A stretch of DNA of 64,000 nucleotides from Aristolochia californica (GCA_029961685.1 JARWKL010000015.1:15870801-15934800), one strand, 5' to 3'; positions 1 to 13,448 are shown, counted from the first letter of the stretch. A program made the numbers and translations. The notes: generated by a model from the sequence alone, not told the origin.

Positions 1-1621
1 AAGAAAAACTTTTCTTCACTTACATTTATAATAGTTTTCAATTTTTTCCTTGCGTAAAGTCTAAATTTTTTTTTGTTGTCATCTATTTGCCTTATCTTTT
101 TGTTTACGAGAAAAAAGGGAGAGTGAAAACTCAAGTTTGGATTTGAAAAAAAATTGAACATCCAAAATGGAAGTGCACAAATGCAGAGAGAGATAATTCC
201 AAAAAGTATATGTGATTTTTTGGGATTGTAAAATCTTTTATATTTTTATATATTAGGTTCTGCAATCAATGGAATAGGGGTGTCGAGGGAATTTTAACTG
301 AGTGTTGACTCCCAAACCATAAGTCATTTCTAAAAAATATTATTGCCAATATGCATCTTTAATCGATAAAAACCTTTATGATGATCAATGATTTATAGGT
401 TTTCTTTTTTGAAATGGGAAAAAAGTGGGTTGTTTTACTCGGGTGAATATCCACCATATGTTAACTTGAGAATTTAATTTTTTCTACTACTTTAAATTTT
501 TGAATCAGTTGGTCATTTGCATCTTCAACATGTTTCAGGCATGCATATCCATATTTAAATTTTGTTAGGATCAATTAGAAATATCTTTCTTATAAAATTC
601 CAAGCCATTAGGGGTGGTACTAGTGGAATTTCCCAAACATGCATAACAAAACTTTGTTGTTCATTTTCAATGCGTGAAAAACTTTTCTTCACTTACATTT
701 ATTATAGTTATCAATTTTTTGCACGCGTACACTCTAAAATTTTCATTTTGTTGTGATTTATTTGCCTTATCTTTTTGTTAACAAGAAAAAAGGGAGTGTT
801 AAAGTTCAATTTTGGATTTGAAAAAAATTGAACATCCAAAATGGAAATGCACAAATGCAGAGAGAGATAATTCAAAAAAGTATCTGTGATTTTTAGGTAT
901 TGTAAACTTTTTTAATTTTTTATATATTAGGTTTTGCAATCAATAGAAAAGGGGCAGCGTGGGAATTTTTACTGAGTAATGACTCCCAAACCATAAGTCA
1001 TTTCTAACAAAAATTATTGGCGTTATGCATCATTAATCGATTAAAACCTTTACAATGATCTATGATTTATAGGTCAACTTTTTTTAAATGGCAAAAAGGT
1101 GGATTGTTTGTCTCAGGTGAATATCCCATCGTACGTTAACTTAAGAATTTTATTTTTTCTACTCGAAATTTTTGGATCATTAGGTCATTTGCCTCTTCAA
1201 CTTGTTTCAGGCATGCATATCCATATTTAAATCATGTTAAGATCAATTATAATTCTCTTACTTATAAAATTCCAAGCTATTAGGGGTTGTTCTAGTGGAA
1301 TTTCCCAAACATGGATAACAAAATTTGGTGTTCATCTTTAGTGCGTGAAAAGTTTTTCTTGATAAACATTTTTTTATTGTTTTCAATTTTTTGCATACAT
1401 AAACTCTTAAATTTACATTTTTTTGTGATCTATTTGCCTTATCTTTTGTTTACGAGAAAAAATGGAGTGTGAAAACTCAAGTTCGGATTTGAAAAAAAAT
1501 ATAACATCAAAAATGGAAATGCACAAATGCAGCGAGAGATAATTCCAAAAAGTATCTGTGATTTTTTAGGATTGTAACACTTTTAGTTTTTTATATATTA
1601 GGTTAAGCAATCATCGGTAAA

Positions 1622-1634
1622 GGGGGGGGGGGGG
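1622..1634 (+). repeat. Poly-G tract, 13 bases
   Basis: Uninterrupted G run at the usual monomer position, between GCAATCATCGG-like sequence and the GTTGACTCCC box. Confidence 0.95.
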
Positions 1635-4600
1635 TGTGATTGAATTTCAACTAAGTGTTGACTCCCAAACCATAAGTCATTTCTAAAAAAAATTATTGTC
1701 GTTACACATCATTAATCGATCAAAACCTTTATGATGATCTATGATTGTTAGGTCAGCACTTTTTAAATTTGAAAAAAGTGGGTTGTTTGGATCGGGTGAA
1801 TATCCCACCGCACGTTAACATGAGAAATTAATTTTTTCTACTCCTTGAAATTTTTTGGTCATTAGGTCATTTGTATCTTCAACATGTTTCAGGCATGCAT
1901 ATCCATATTTGAAACATGTTAGGATCATTTAGAAATCTATTTCTTATAAAATTCCATGCTATTAGGGGATGTACTAGTGGAATTTCTCAAGTTAAAGAGT
2001 AACAAAAACTTTGGTGTTCATTTTTAGTGAGTGAAAATTTTTTCTTCGCTTACATTTATTATAGCTTTCTATTTTTTGCAGACATAAACTCTAAAATTTT
2101 AATTTTGTTGTCATCTATTTGCCTTATCTCTTTTGTTTACGAGAAAAATGGGAGATTGAAAGCCCAAGTTTGGATTGGCAAAAAAGTTGAACTTCCAAAA
2201 TTGAAATGCACAAATTCTGAGAGAGATAATTCCAAAAATCTGTGATTTTTAGGAATTGTAAACTCTTCTAGTTTTTTATATATTAGGTTTTTCATTCATC
2301 AGAAAACGGAGAGCGAGGGATTTTTAACTGAGTGTTGACTCCCAAACCATAAGTCATTTCTAACCAAAATTATTGCCATTACACATCATTAATCGATCAA
2401 AACCTTTACGAAGATCTATGATTGTTAGGTCAATTTTTTGTAAATATGCAAAAAGTGGGTTGTTTGGCTCTGGTAAATATCCCACCGCACGTTAACTTGA
2501 GAATTTAATTTTTTCTACTCCAAGAAATTTTTGAATCATTAGGTCATTTTCATCTTCAACATGTTTCAGGCATACATATCCATATTTAAATTTTGTTAGG
2601 ATCAATTAGAAATCACTTCCCTATAGAATTCCATGCTATTAGGGATTGTACAAGTGGAATTTCCCAACATGGATAACAAATCTTTGGAGTTCATTTTTAG
2701 TGCCTTAAAAAATTTCCTTCACATACATTTATTATTGTCTTCAATTTTTTACATGCGTAAACTCTAAAATTTTCATTTTGTTGTAATCTATGTGGCTTAT
2801 CTTTTTTTTTTTTACGAGAAATGGAGAGAGTGAAAACTCAATTTTGAATTTGAATAAAAATTGAACTTCCAAAATGGAAATGCACAAATGTAGAGAGAGA
2901 TAATTCCAAAAAGTATCTGTGATTTTTTGGGATTGTAAACTCTTTTAGATTTTTATATATTAGGTTCTGCAATCAATGGAAAAGCGGAGGAAGGGAATTT
3001 TAACTGAGTGTTGACTCCCAAACTATAAATCATTTCTGACAAAAATTATTGCCATTATGCATCATTAATCGATCAAAACCATTACGTTGATCTATGATTT
3101 ATAGGTCAACTTTTTTTAAATGGGAAAAAGTGGGTTGTTTGGCTCGAGTGAATATCCCACTATATGTGAACTTGTGAATTTAATTTTTTTCCACTCAATG
3201 AATTTTTTGGATCATTAGGTCATTTGCATCTTCGACATGTTTCAGGAATGCATATCCATATTTAAATCTTGTTAGGATCAACTAGAAATCTCTTTCTTAT
3301 AAAATTCCAAGCTATTAAGGGTTGTACTTGAGAAATTTCCCAAACATGGATAACAAAACTTTGGTTTTCATTTTTAGTGCAAAATTTTTCTTCACTTAAA
3401 TTTATTATAGTTATCAATTTTTTGCGTACATAAACTCTAAATTTTCATTTTGTTGTGATCTATTTGCCTTATCTTTTTCTTTACAAGAAAAAATGGAGAG
3501 AGAAAACTCAAGTTTGGATTTTTTAAAAAAAATAACATCCAAAATGGAAATTCACAAATGCAAAGAGAGATAATTCCAAAAAGTATCTGTGATTTTTTGG
3601 GATCGTAAACTCTTTTAGTTTTTTATATTAGGTTATGCAATCATCCAAAAAGAGAAGGCGAGGGAATTTTAACTGAGTGTTGACTCCCAAACCAGAAGTC
3701 ATTTCTAACAAAAATTATTGCCATTATGCATCATTAATCGCTCAAAACCTTTACAATGATCTATGATTATTAGGTCAGCTTAGCTTTTTGTAAAGGGGAA
3801 AGAAGTGGGTTGTTTGGCTTGGGTCAATATCCCACCACATGTTAACTTGAGAATTTAATTTTTTCTACTCCTTGAAATGTTTTGGTCATTAGGTCATTTC
3901 CATCTTTAACATGTTTAAGATATGCATATCAGTATTTGAAACATGTTAGGATCAATTAGAATTGTCTTTCTTATAAAATTTCCTGCTATTAAAGGTTGTA
4001 CTAGTGGAATTTCCCAAAAATGGATAACAAAACTGATGTGTTCATTTTGAGTGCGTGAAAATTTATTATTGACTTATATTTATTATGCTTTCAATTTTTT
4101 ACATACATAAAGTCCAAAATTTTCATTTTGTTGTGATCTATTTGCCTTATCTATTTGTCTACGAGAAAAATGGGAGACTAAAAACTCAAGTTTGGGTTTG
4201 AAAAAAAATTGAACATCCAAAATCGAAATGTACAAATGCTGAGAGAGATAATTTCAAAAAGTATCTGTGGTTTTTAGTGATTGTAAACTCTTTTACTTTT
4301 TTATATATTAGGTTTTGAAATCATCGAAAAATGGGGGACGAGGGTACTTTAACTGGGTGTTGACCCCTAAACCATAAGTCATTTCTAACAAAAATTATTG
4401 CCGTTACACATCATTAATCGATCAAAACGTTTACGATGATCTATGATTGTTAGGTCAGTATTTTTAAAATGGGAAAAAAGTGGGTTGTTTGCCTGGGGTG
4501 AATATTCCACCGTATGTTAACTGTAGAATTTAATGTTCTCTACTCTTTGAAATTTTTGGATCATTAGGTTATTTGCATCTTCAACATATTTCAGGCATGT

Positions 4601-4999
4601 GTATCCATATTTAAATCATGTTAGGATAAATTAGAAATCTCTTTCTTATAAATTTCCAAGATATTAGGGGTTGTACTAGTGGAATTTCTCAAACATGGAT
4701 AAAAAAATTTTTGTGTTCATTTTTTTTTGCATGAAAAAAATTTCTGCATTTAAATTTATTATAGTTTTCAATTTTTTGCATACATAAACTCTAAAATTTT
4801 CATTTTGTTGTGATTTATTTGCCCTATCTTTTTTTTTACGAGAAAAAAAGGGAGAGTGAAAACTCAAGTTTGGATTTGGAAAAAAAAGATGAACATCCAA
4901 AATGGAAATGCACAAATGCAGAGAGTGATAATTCCAAAAAGTATTTGTGATTTTTTTTGGATTGTAAACTCTTTTAGTTTTTTATATTAGGTTATGCAA

Positions 5000-5036
<37 letters not shown>
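5000..5036 (+). repeat. Poly-G tract, 37 bases
   Basis: Long G run directly after GGTTATGCAA. The usual GAAAA spacer before the tract is missing, so this copy may also have a small deletion. Confidence 0.95.
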
Positions 5037-5037
<1 letters not shown>

Positions 5038-8000
5038 GGAGGTTGGGGAATTTTAACTGAGTGTTGACTCCTAAACCATAAGTCATTTTTAACAAAACAT
5101 TTGCCGTTATGCATTATTAATCGATTAAAACCTGTACGATGATCTATGATGGTTAGGACATCATTTCTTAAAGGGTAAAAAAGGGGTTGTTTAACTCGGG
5201 TGAATATCCAACCGCATGTTAACTTGAGAATTTAATTTTTTCTTGTCCTTGAAATTTTTAGGTCATTAGGTCATTTGCATCTTCAACATGTTTCAGGCTT
5301 GAATATCCATATTTGAAACATGTTAGGATCAATTATAAATCTCTTTCTTATAAAATTCTATGGTATTGGGGGTTGTACTAGTAGAATTTCCCAAACATGG
5401 TTAACAAAAACTTTGGTGTTCATTTTTAGTGCGTGAAATTTTTTTCTTTACTTACATTTAATTATGTTTTCAATTTTTTGCATTCATAAACTCTGAAATT
5501 TTCATTTTGTTGTGATCTATTTGCCTTATCTTTTTTGTTTACGAGAAAAATGGTTGTGTTAAAACTCAAGTTTGGATTAGAGAAAAAATTGAACATCCAA
5601 AATTGAAATGCACAAATACTGAGAGAGATAATTACAAAAAGTATCTGTTATTTTTATGGATTGTAAACTCTTTTAGTTTTTTATATATTAGGGTTTGCTA
5701 TCTTTGGAAAAAGGGGGCGAGGAATTTTTGACTGAGTGTTGACACCCAAACCATAAGTCATTTCTAACAAAAGTTATAGCCATTACGCATCTTTAATTGA
5801 TCAAAACCTTTACAATGATCTATGATTCTTAGGTCAGCTTTTTCTAAATAGGCAAAAAGTGGGTTGTTTGGCTCAAGTAAATATCCCACCGCACGTTAAC
5901 TTGAAAATTTAATTTTTTCTACTCCTTGAAATTTTTGAATCATTAGGTCATTTGCATTCTTCAACATGTTACAGGCATGCATATCCATATTTATATCTTT
6001 TAGGATCAATTATAAATCTCTTTCTTATAAAATTCCATGCCATTATGGGTTGTACTAGTGAAATTTCACAAACATGGATAACAAAAATTTGGTGTTGACT
6101 TTTAGTGTGAGAAAATTTGTTCTTTATTTACATTTATTATAGTTTTCAATTTCTTGCATACAGAAACTCTAAAATTTTCATTTTGTTGTGATCTATGTGC
6201 CTTATCTTTTTTGTTTACGAGAAAAAAGGTAGAGTGAAAACTGAAGTTTGGAATGGAAAAAAAATTGAACATCCAAAACCGAAATGCACAAATGCTGAGA
6301 GAGATAATTTAAAAAGTATCTGTGATTTTTAGGGATTGTAAACTCTTTTATTTTTTTTTATATATTAGGTTTTGAAAACAATGGAAAACGGGGTGTGAGG
6401 CATTTTTAACTGAGTGTTGACTCCCAAAACCATAATCCATTTCTAACAAAAATTATAGCCATTACGCATCATTAATCGATCAAAACATTTACGATGATCT
6501 ATGATTGTTAGGTCACCTTTTTGTAAATAGTCAAAAAGTGGGTTGTTTGGCTCCTATAAATATCCCATTGCACGTTAACTTGAAAATTTAATTTTTTCTA
6601 CTCAAAATTTTGGAATCATTAGGCCATTTGAATTTCTTCAACATGTTTCAGGCATGCATAGCCATATTTAAGTCTTGTTAGGATCAATTAGAAATCTCTT
6701 TCTTAAAATTTCCAAGCTATTAGGGTTTGTACTAGTGGAATTTCGCAAACTTGGATAACAAAACTTTGGAGTTCATTTTTAGTTCATGAAATAAGTTTCT
6801 TCACTTACATTTGTTATATTTTTCAATTTTTTGCATACATAAACACAAAAAATTTCATTTTTTTGTTGTCTATTGCCTTATCTTTTTGTTTATGAGAAAA
6901 AAAGGGAGAGAGAAAACTCAAGTTTGGATTTTAAAAAAAATGTAACATCCAAAATAGAAATTCACAAATGCAGAGGGAGATAATTCCAAAAATTATCTGT
7001 AATTTTTAGGGATTGTAAATTCTTTTAGAGTTTTATATATTAGGTTCTTCAATCAATGGAAAAGATAATTTCATTTTTTTGTTTATTGAGTATTGACTCC
7101 CAAACCTTAAGTCATTTCTAAAAAAGATTATTTCCGTTATGCATCATTAATCGATCAAAACCTTTACGATGATCTATGTTTTATAGGTCAGCTTTTTTTA
7201 AATGGGAAAAAAATGGGTTGTATGGCTCGGGTGAATACCCCACCGTATGTTTACTTGAGAATTTATTTTTTTCTACTCCTTATAAGTTCTGGATTATTTG
7301 GTCATTTGCATCTTCAACATATTTCAGGCATGCATATCCATATTTAAATCATGTTAGGATCAATTAGAAATCTCTTTCTTATGAAATTCAGAGCTATTAG
7401 GGGTTGTACTAGTGGAATTTCCTAAACATGGATAAAAAAAACTTTGGTGTTCATTTTTTCTTCACTTACATTTATTATAGTTTTCAATTTTTTGCATACA
7501 TAAACTCTAAAATTTTCTTTTTTTGTGATCTATTTGGCTTATCTTTTGGTTTACGAGAAAAAAGGGAGAGTGAAAACCCAAATTTGGATTTGAAAATAAA
7601 TTGATCATCCAAAATGGAAATACACAAATGCAGAGAGAGATAATTCCAAAAAAGTATCAGTAATTTTTTGGGATTGTTAACTCTTTTAGTTTTTTTATAT
7701 ATTAGGTTATACAATCATCGAAAAAGGGTGGCGAGGGAATTTCAACTTAGTGTTGACTCCCAGACCATAAGTCATTTCTAACAAAAAATATTGCCGTTAC
7801 GCATCATTGATCGATCAAAACCTTTACTATGATCTATGATTGTTAGGTCAGCATTTTTTAAATGGGAAAAAAATGGGTTGTTTGGCTTTGGTTAATATCC
7901 CATCGCACGTTAACTTGAGAGTTTAATTTTTTCTACTCCTTGAAATTTTTTGGTCATTAGGTCATTTGCATCTTCTACTTGTTTCAGGCACACATCCATA

Positions 8001-8959
8001 TTTGAAAGATGTTAGGATCAATTAGAAATCTTTCGTATAAAATTCCATCCTATTAGGGGTTGTTCTAGTGGAATTTTCCAAACATGGATAATAAAACCTT
8101 TGGTGTTCATTTTTAGAGCGTGAAAGTTTTTTCTTCACTTAAATTTATTATAGTTTTAAATTTTTTGCATATACTCTAAAATTTTTATTTTGTTGTGATC
8201 TAGTTGCCTTAAATTTTTTGTTTATGAGAAAAATGGGAGAGTGAAAACTCAAGTTTGGATTTGAAAAAAAATTGAACATCCAAAATTAAAATGAAAAAAT
8301 ACAGAGAGAGATAATTTCAAAAAGTATATGTGATTTATTGGGATTCTGAAATCTTTTAGTTTTTTATATATTAGGTTATACAATCATCTGAAAAGGGGGG
8401 TGAGGGAATTTCAACTGAGCGTTGACTCCCAAAACATAAGTTATTTCTAACAAAAATTATTGCCGTTACACATCATTAATCGAACAAAACCTTTACGATG
8501 ATCTATAATTGTTATGCCAACTTTTTGTAAATAGGCAAAAAGTGGGTTGTTTGGCACTGGTAAATATCCCACCGCACGTTAACATGAGAATTTAGTTTTT
8601 TCTACTCAAAAATTTTGAATCATTAGGACATTTTCATTCTTCAACATGTTTCAGGCATACATTTCCATATTTAAATCCTATTAGGATCAATTAGAAATCT
8701 CTTTCTTATAAAATTAGTGGTTGTAGTAGTGGAATTTCCCAAACATGGATAAATAAACTTTGGTGTTCTTTTTTTAGAGTGTGAAAAAGTTTTCTTCACT
8801 TACATTTATTATAGGTTTCAATTTTTTGCATGCTTAAACTATAAAATTTTCATTTTGTTGTGATCTATTTCCCTTATCTTTTTGTTTACGAGAAAAAGGG
8901 TGAGTGAAAACTCAAGTTTGGATATGAAAAAAAATTGAACATACAAAATGGAAGTGAAA

Positions 8960-9000
8960 AAATGTTGAGAGAGATAATTCTTTTAGATTTTTATATATTA
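8960..9000 (+). other. Truncated monomer junction (~45 bp missing)
   Basis: GAGAGATAATTC joins straight to TTTTAGATTTTTATATATT near 8980. The AAAAAGTATCTGTGATTTTT and GGATTGTAAACTC part is absent. Confidence 0.85.
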
Positions 9001-11239
9001 GGTTCCGCAATCAATGAAAAAGAGGGGGCGAGTGAATTTTAACTAAGTGTTGACTCCCAAACCATAAGTCATTTCTTACAAAATTTATTGCGGTTATGCA
9101 TCATTAATCGATCAAAAACTTTACGATGATCTATGATATATAGCTCAACTTTTTTTAAATGGGAAAAAAGTGGGTTATTTGACTCAGGTGAATATCCCAC
9201 CGTATGTTAACTTGAGAATTTTATTTTTTCTACTAAAAAATTTTAGATCATTAGGTCGTATGCATCTTTAACTTATTACAGGCATGCATATTCATATTTA
9301 AATAATTTTAGGATGAATTAGAAATCTCATTCTAATAAAATTCCAAGCTATTTGGGGTTGTACTAGTGAAATTTCCCAAACATGGATCACAAAACTTTGG
9401 TGTTTATTTTTAGTGCATGAAAAACTTTTCTTCACTTACATTTATTATAGTTTTCAATTTTTGGCTTGCGTAAATTCTAAAATTTTCAAATTTTTGTGAT
9501 CTATTTGCCTTATCTTTTGTTTACGAGAAAAAAGGGAGAGTGAAAACTCAAGTTTGGATTTGAAAAAAAATTGAACATCCAAAATGGAAGTGCACAAATG
9601 GACAGAGATAATTACAAAGAGTGTATGTGATTTTTGGGGATTCTAAACTCGTTTAAATTTTTATATATTATGTTATGCAATCAAAAGAAAAGTTGGGACA
9701 ATGGAATTTTAACTGAGTGTTGACTCCCAAACCAAATGTCATTTCGAAAAAAAATTATTGCAGTTATGCATCATTAATCGATCAAAACCTTTTCAATGAT
9801 CTATGATTTATAGGTCAGCTTTTTTTAAAGTAGAAAAAAGTGGGTTGTTTGACTCGGGTGAATATCCCACCGTATGTTAACTTGAGAATTTTATTTTTTC
9901 TACTCCTTGAAAATTTTGGATCATTAGGTCATTTGCATCTTCAACATGTTTCAGGCATGCATATCCATATTTAAATCTTTTTAGGATCAATTAGAAATCT
10001 ATTTCTTATAAAATTCCAAGATATTTGGGGTTGTACTAGTGGAATTTCCCAAACATGCATAACAAAACTTTGGTGTTCATTTTTAGTGTGTGAAAAAATT
10101 TTCTTGAATTACATTTATTATAGTTTTCAAATTTTTGCATGTGTAAATTATGAAATTTTCATTTTGTTGTGATCTATTTGCCTTATCTTTTTTATTATGA
10201 GAAAAAAGGGAGAGTGAAAGCACAAGTTTGGATTTGAAAAAAAATTGAACTTCCAAAATGGAAATGCAAAAATGTAGAGAGAGATAATTCCAAAAATTAT
10301 CTGTGATTTTTAGGGATGGTAAACTCTTTAAGACTTTATATATTAGGTTATGCAATCAATTGAAAAAGGGGGTGTGGGAATTTTAACTGAGTATTGACTC
10401 CCAAACCATAAGTCATTTCTAACAGAAATAATTGCCATTATGCAACATTAATTGATCAAAACCTTTACGATGATCTATGATTTATAGGTCATCGTTTTTT
10501 AAACACAAAAAAGTGGGTTGATTGGCTCGGGTGAATATCCCGCCGTACGTTAACTTGAGAATTTAATTTTTTCTACTCCTTGAAATTTTTGGATCATTAG
10601 ATCATTGTCCTTTTCAACATGTTTCAGGCATGCATATCCATATTTAAATCATGTTAGGATCAATTAGAAATCTCTTTCTTATAAAATTCCAAGCTATTTG
10701 GGGTTGTTCTAGTGGAATTTCCCAAACAAGGATAACAAAAACTTTGGTGTTCATATTTAGTGCATGAAATTTTTTTCTTCGCTTACATTTATTATAGTTT
10801 TCAATTTTTTACATACATAAACTCTAAAATTTTTATATTTTTGTGATCTATTTGCTTGATCTTTTTTGTTTATGTGCTAAATGGGAGAATGGAAACCCAA
10901 GTTTGGATTTGGAAAAAAATTGAACATCCAAAATCGAAATGCACAAATGCCGAGAGAGATAATTCCAAAAAGTATCTTTGATTTTTAGGAATTGTAAACT
11001 CTTTTAGTTTTGTTAATATTAGGTTTTGTAATCATCGATAAACGTGGAGCGAAGCATTTTTAACTGAGTGTTGACTCCGAAACCTTAAGTCATTTCTAAC
11101 CAAATTATTGCCATTATGCATCATTAATCGATAGAAACCTTTCCAATGATCTATGATTGTTTGGTGAGCTTTTTTAAAATATGAAAAAAGCTGGTTTTTT
11201 GGCTCTAGTAAATATCCGACCGCACATTAACTTGAGAAT

Positions 11240-11270
11240 TTAATTTTTTCTACTTCAACATGTTTCAGGC
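11240..11270 (+). other. Truncated monomer junction (~37 bp missing)
   Basis: TTTTTTCTACT joins to TCAACATGTTTCAGG near 11254, so the CTTGAAATTTTTGGATCATT and AGGTCATTTGCATC segment is lost. Confidence 0.85.
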
Positions 11271-11486
11271 ATGCATATCCATATTTAAATCTTGTTAGAA
11301 TCAATTAGAAATCTCTTTATTATAAAATTTCATGCTATTAGGGATTGTACTAGGGGAATTTCCCAAACATGGATAACAAAACTTTGGTGTTCATTTTTAG
11401 TTTGTGCACAAATTTTCTTCGCTTACATTTATTATAGTTTTCAATTTTTTGCATGCGTAAACTCTAAAATTTTCTTTTTGTTGTGA

Positions 11487-11522
11487 GTGGAAGACATAGG
11501 AACTTAACCCACGACCAAAACA
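11487..11522 (-). repeat. Truncated second LTR copy at the left edge
   Basis: On the minus strand this 36-bp piece starts TGTTTTGGTCGTGGGTTAAG and matches the first 35 or so bases of the LTR-like segment with a few differences. The rest of the LTR is missing at the satellite junction. Confidence 0.55.
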
Positions 11523-11558
11523 TCACATCCCACCTTCGCAAGCCGATGACCACAGTGG

Positions 11559-11620
11559 CCCACTCTAGCGACGCCCTACTCTAGCGACAGCCCACTCTAG
11601 CAACGACCCACTTTAGCGAC
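11559..11620 (+). repeat. Minisatellite-like repeat, four 14-17-bp units
   Basis: Four tandem units follow the pattern CCCACTCTAGCGACG. They start near 11559, 11574, 11591 and 11607, with single-base changes. Confidence 0.75.
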
Positions 11621-11633
11621 ACTAGCCAGACCC

Positions 11634-11657
11634 GGGTTAAGTTCCTATGGTCTACCA
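11634..11657 (+). repeat. Inverted copy of the element's left end
   Basis: GGGTTAAGTTCCTATGGTCT is the near-perfect reverse complement of the stretch at 11488-11510. The 11487-11657 part could therefore fold back on itself, or could be a separate nested foldback piece. Confidence 0.6.
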
Positions 11658-11676
11658 GTAATTTTAATCTGGCCTC

Positions 11677-11727
11677 TAGGTCGCCCCCTCCACTTAGGTC
11701 ACCCCATCCGCTAGGTCACCTCCTCCG
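11677..11727 (+). repeat. Short tandem repeat, three 17-18-bp units
   Basis: TAGGTCGCC or TAGGTCACC recurs at 11677, 11695 and 11712, each followed by C/T-rich spacer (CCCTCCACT, CCATCCGC, TCCTCC). Confidence 0.7.
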
Positions 11728-11754
11728 GGATTCGAACTCGCGACATGGGAGCCC

Positions 11755-11766
11755 GCACTGATACCA
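11755..11766 (-). other. Primer-binding-site-like sequence (tRNA-iMet type)
   Basis: The minus strand reads TGGTATCAGTGC against the usual TGGTATCAGAGC, immediately after the LTR-like segment. The position and sequence fit a retrotransposon PBS. Confidence 0.6.
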
Positions 11767-11848
11767 AATATTAAGCACCTAGCCAATACTACCCAAAAGA
11801 CCGGCCTGTTAGGAGCAGAAGACAGGTACTTAACCCAAGACCATAACA
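11767..11848 (-). repeat. LTR-like segment of the TRIM-like element
   Basis: The minus strand reads from TGTTATGG (11848 inward) to GGCTAGGTGCTTAATATT. It starts with the TG expected of an LTR but does not end in CA. It shares GGTCTTTTGGGTAGTATTGG with the Cassandra LTR, with a few changes. Confidence 0.6.
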
Positions 11849-13078
11849 GATCTATTTGCCTTATCTTTTTGTTTACGAGAAAAATGGGAGAGCGAAAACT
11901 CAAGTTTAGATTTGAAAAAAAATTGAACATCCAAAATGGAAATGCAGAGATGCAGAGAGAGATAATTCCAAAAAGTATCAGTGATTTTTTGGGATTGTAA
12001 ACTCTTTTAGATTTTTATATATTAGGTTCGGCAATCAATGGAAAAGGGGGGGCGAGGAAATTTTTACTGAGTGTTGACCCCTAAACTACAAGTCATTTCT
12101 AACCAAAAAATATTTCCATTATACATCATTAATCGATCAAAATCTTTACGATGTTCTATGATTTATAGGTCAAGTTTTTTTAAAAGGGAAAAAAGTGGGT
12201 TGTTTGGCTTGGGTGAATATCCCACCATACGTTAACTTGAAAAAATAATTTTTTTCCATTCCATGAAATTTTTGGATCATTAGGTCATTTGCATCTTCAA
12301 CATGTTTCAGCCATGCATATCCATATTTAAATCATGTTAGGATCAACTAGAAATCTTTTTCTTATAAAATTCCAAGCTATTAGGGGTTGTAATAGCGGAA
12401 TTTCCCAAACATGGATGACAAAACTTTGGTGTTCATTTTTAGTGTGAGCAAAAATTTTCTTCTCTTCCATTTATTATAGTTTTAATTTTTATCATACATA
12501 AACTCAAAAATTTTCTTGTTTTTTGTGATCTATTTGCCTTTTCTTTTTGTTTACAAGAAAAAAGGAAGAGTGAAAACTCAAGTTTGGATTTGAAAAAAAA
12601 TTGAACATCCAAAATGGAAATGCACAATTGCAGAGAGAGATAATTCCAAAAAGTATTTGTGACTTTTTGGGATTATAAACTCCATTAGTTTTTTATATAT
12701 TAGGTTATGCAATCATGAGAAAAGGGGAGGCGAGGAAATTTTAACTGAGTGTTGACTCCCAAACCATGAGTTCTAACAAAAATTATTGCCGTTATGCATC
12801 ATTAATAGATCAAAAACTTTACGATGATCTATGATTTATAGGTCAGCTTTTTTTAAATGGGAAAAATTGGGTTGTTTGACTCGGGTGAATATCCCACCGT
12901 ATGTTAACTTGAGAATTTTAATATTTCTACTACTTGAAATTTTTGGATCATTAGGTCATTTGCATCTTCAACATGTTCCGAGCATGCATATCCATATTTA
13001 AATCATGTTAGAATCAAATAAAAATCTCTTTCTTATAAAATTCCAAGCTATTTGGGGTTGTACTAGTGGAATTTCCCA

Positions 13079-13169
13079 AACATGGATAACAAAACTTTGG
13101 TGTTCATTTTTAGTGCGTCAAAAACTTTTTTTAACATGAATAACAAAACTTTGGTGTTCATTTTTAGTG
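13079..13169 (+). repeat. 54-bp out-of-register partial duplication at the A/B subfamily switch
   Basis: AACATGGATAACAAAACTTT through TTTTTAGTG occurs at 13079 and again at 13133 (as AACATGAATAAC). The first copy runs on into domain-A sequence (GCGTCAAAAACTTTTTTT); the second runs on into domain-B-like sequence (TGTGAGAAATAATTTTC). This looks like a junction made by misaligned recombination between two subfamilies. Confidence 0.85.
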
Positions 13170-13448
13170 TGAGAAATAATTTTCTTCACTTAAATTTATT
13201 ACAATTTTCAATTTTTTGCATACATTAACTCAAAAATTTTCATTTTGTTGTGATCTTTTTGCCGTATCTTTTTGTTTAAGAGAAAAAAGGGAGAGTGAAA
13301 ACTCAAGTTTGGATTTGAAAAAGGATTCAACATCCAAAATAGAATTGCACAATTGTTGAGAGAGATAATTCCAAAAAGTATCTGTGATTTTTATTGATTG
13401 TAAACTCTTTCAATTTTTTATATATTAGGTTTTGCAATCATCAGAAAA

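Larger units (their letters stand above)
11487..11848 (-). mobile_element. Degraded TRIM-like element without 5S, related to Cassandra
   Basis: A 362-bp, relatively G+C-rich block interrupts a monomer between TTGTTGTGA and TCTATTTGCC. Read on the minus strand it begins TGTTATGGTCTTGGG, runs through TATTGGCTAGGTGC, and then has TGGTATCAGTGC, close to the tRNA-iMet PBS. Next come GAGTTCGAATCCCGG, short tandem repeats, and a second truncated copy of its own start (TGTTTTGGTCGTGGG to the left edge). That order is LTR, PBS, internal region, partial LTR. Its first 80 or so bases align colinearly with the part of the Cassandra LTR (19,005) that precedes the 5S block. No 5S sequence is present and there is no clear 5-bp target duplication, only GA at both edges. 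A tRNA-derived SINE is a weaker alternative, because of the B-box-like GTTCGAATCCC. Confidence 0.68.
1..13130 (+). repeat. Satellite domain A (CCATATTT / TTCCAAGC monomers)
   Basis: About 19-20 monomers. The GAC of the GTTGACTCCC box (or its degenerate form) falls at 307, 981, 1660, 2337, 3013, 3682, 4362, 5066, 5741, 6419, 7095, 7755, 8424, 9052, 9722, 10396, 11073, 12076 and 12754. Diagnostic forms are CATATCCATATTTAAAT, and TTCCAAGC or TTCCATGC without the extra CACC. The domain is mixed inside. Some monomers read GATTTATAGGTCA with TTTAAATGGGAAAAAAGTGGG and GCAGAGAGAG; others read GATTGTTAGGTCA with GGCAAAAAGTGGG and GCTGAGAGAG. The two kinds interleave irregularly, and I saw no fixed higher-order period. 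The 1,003-bp step at 11073-12076 holds the 362-bp insertion at 11,487. Confidence 0.9.

Noticed and set aside
5000..5036. G-tracts as assembly gaps or padding
   Set aside because: They fall at the same monomer position where every copy has at least a few Gs, with graded lengths and some interruptions, which fits real slippage. Exact lengths may still be wrong because long homopolymers are hard to sequence.
11559..11727. A separate minisatellite locus
   Set aside because: The short repeats lie wholly inside the 362-bp inserted element and are best described as part of it.
11725..11745. tRNA gene or tRNA-derived SINE, from the B-box-like GTTCGAATCCC on the minus strand
   Set aside because: No A box at proper spacing and no cloverleaf were found. 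The order LTR-like segment, PBS, internal region and partial LTR fits a TRIM better, though SINE ancestry cannot be fully excluded.
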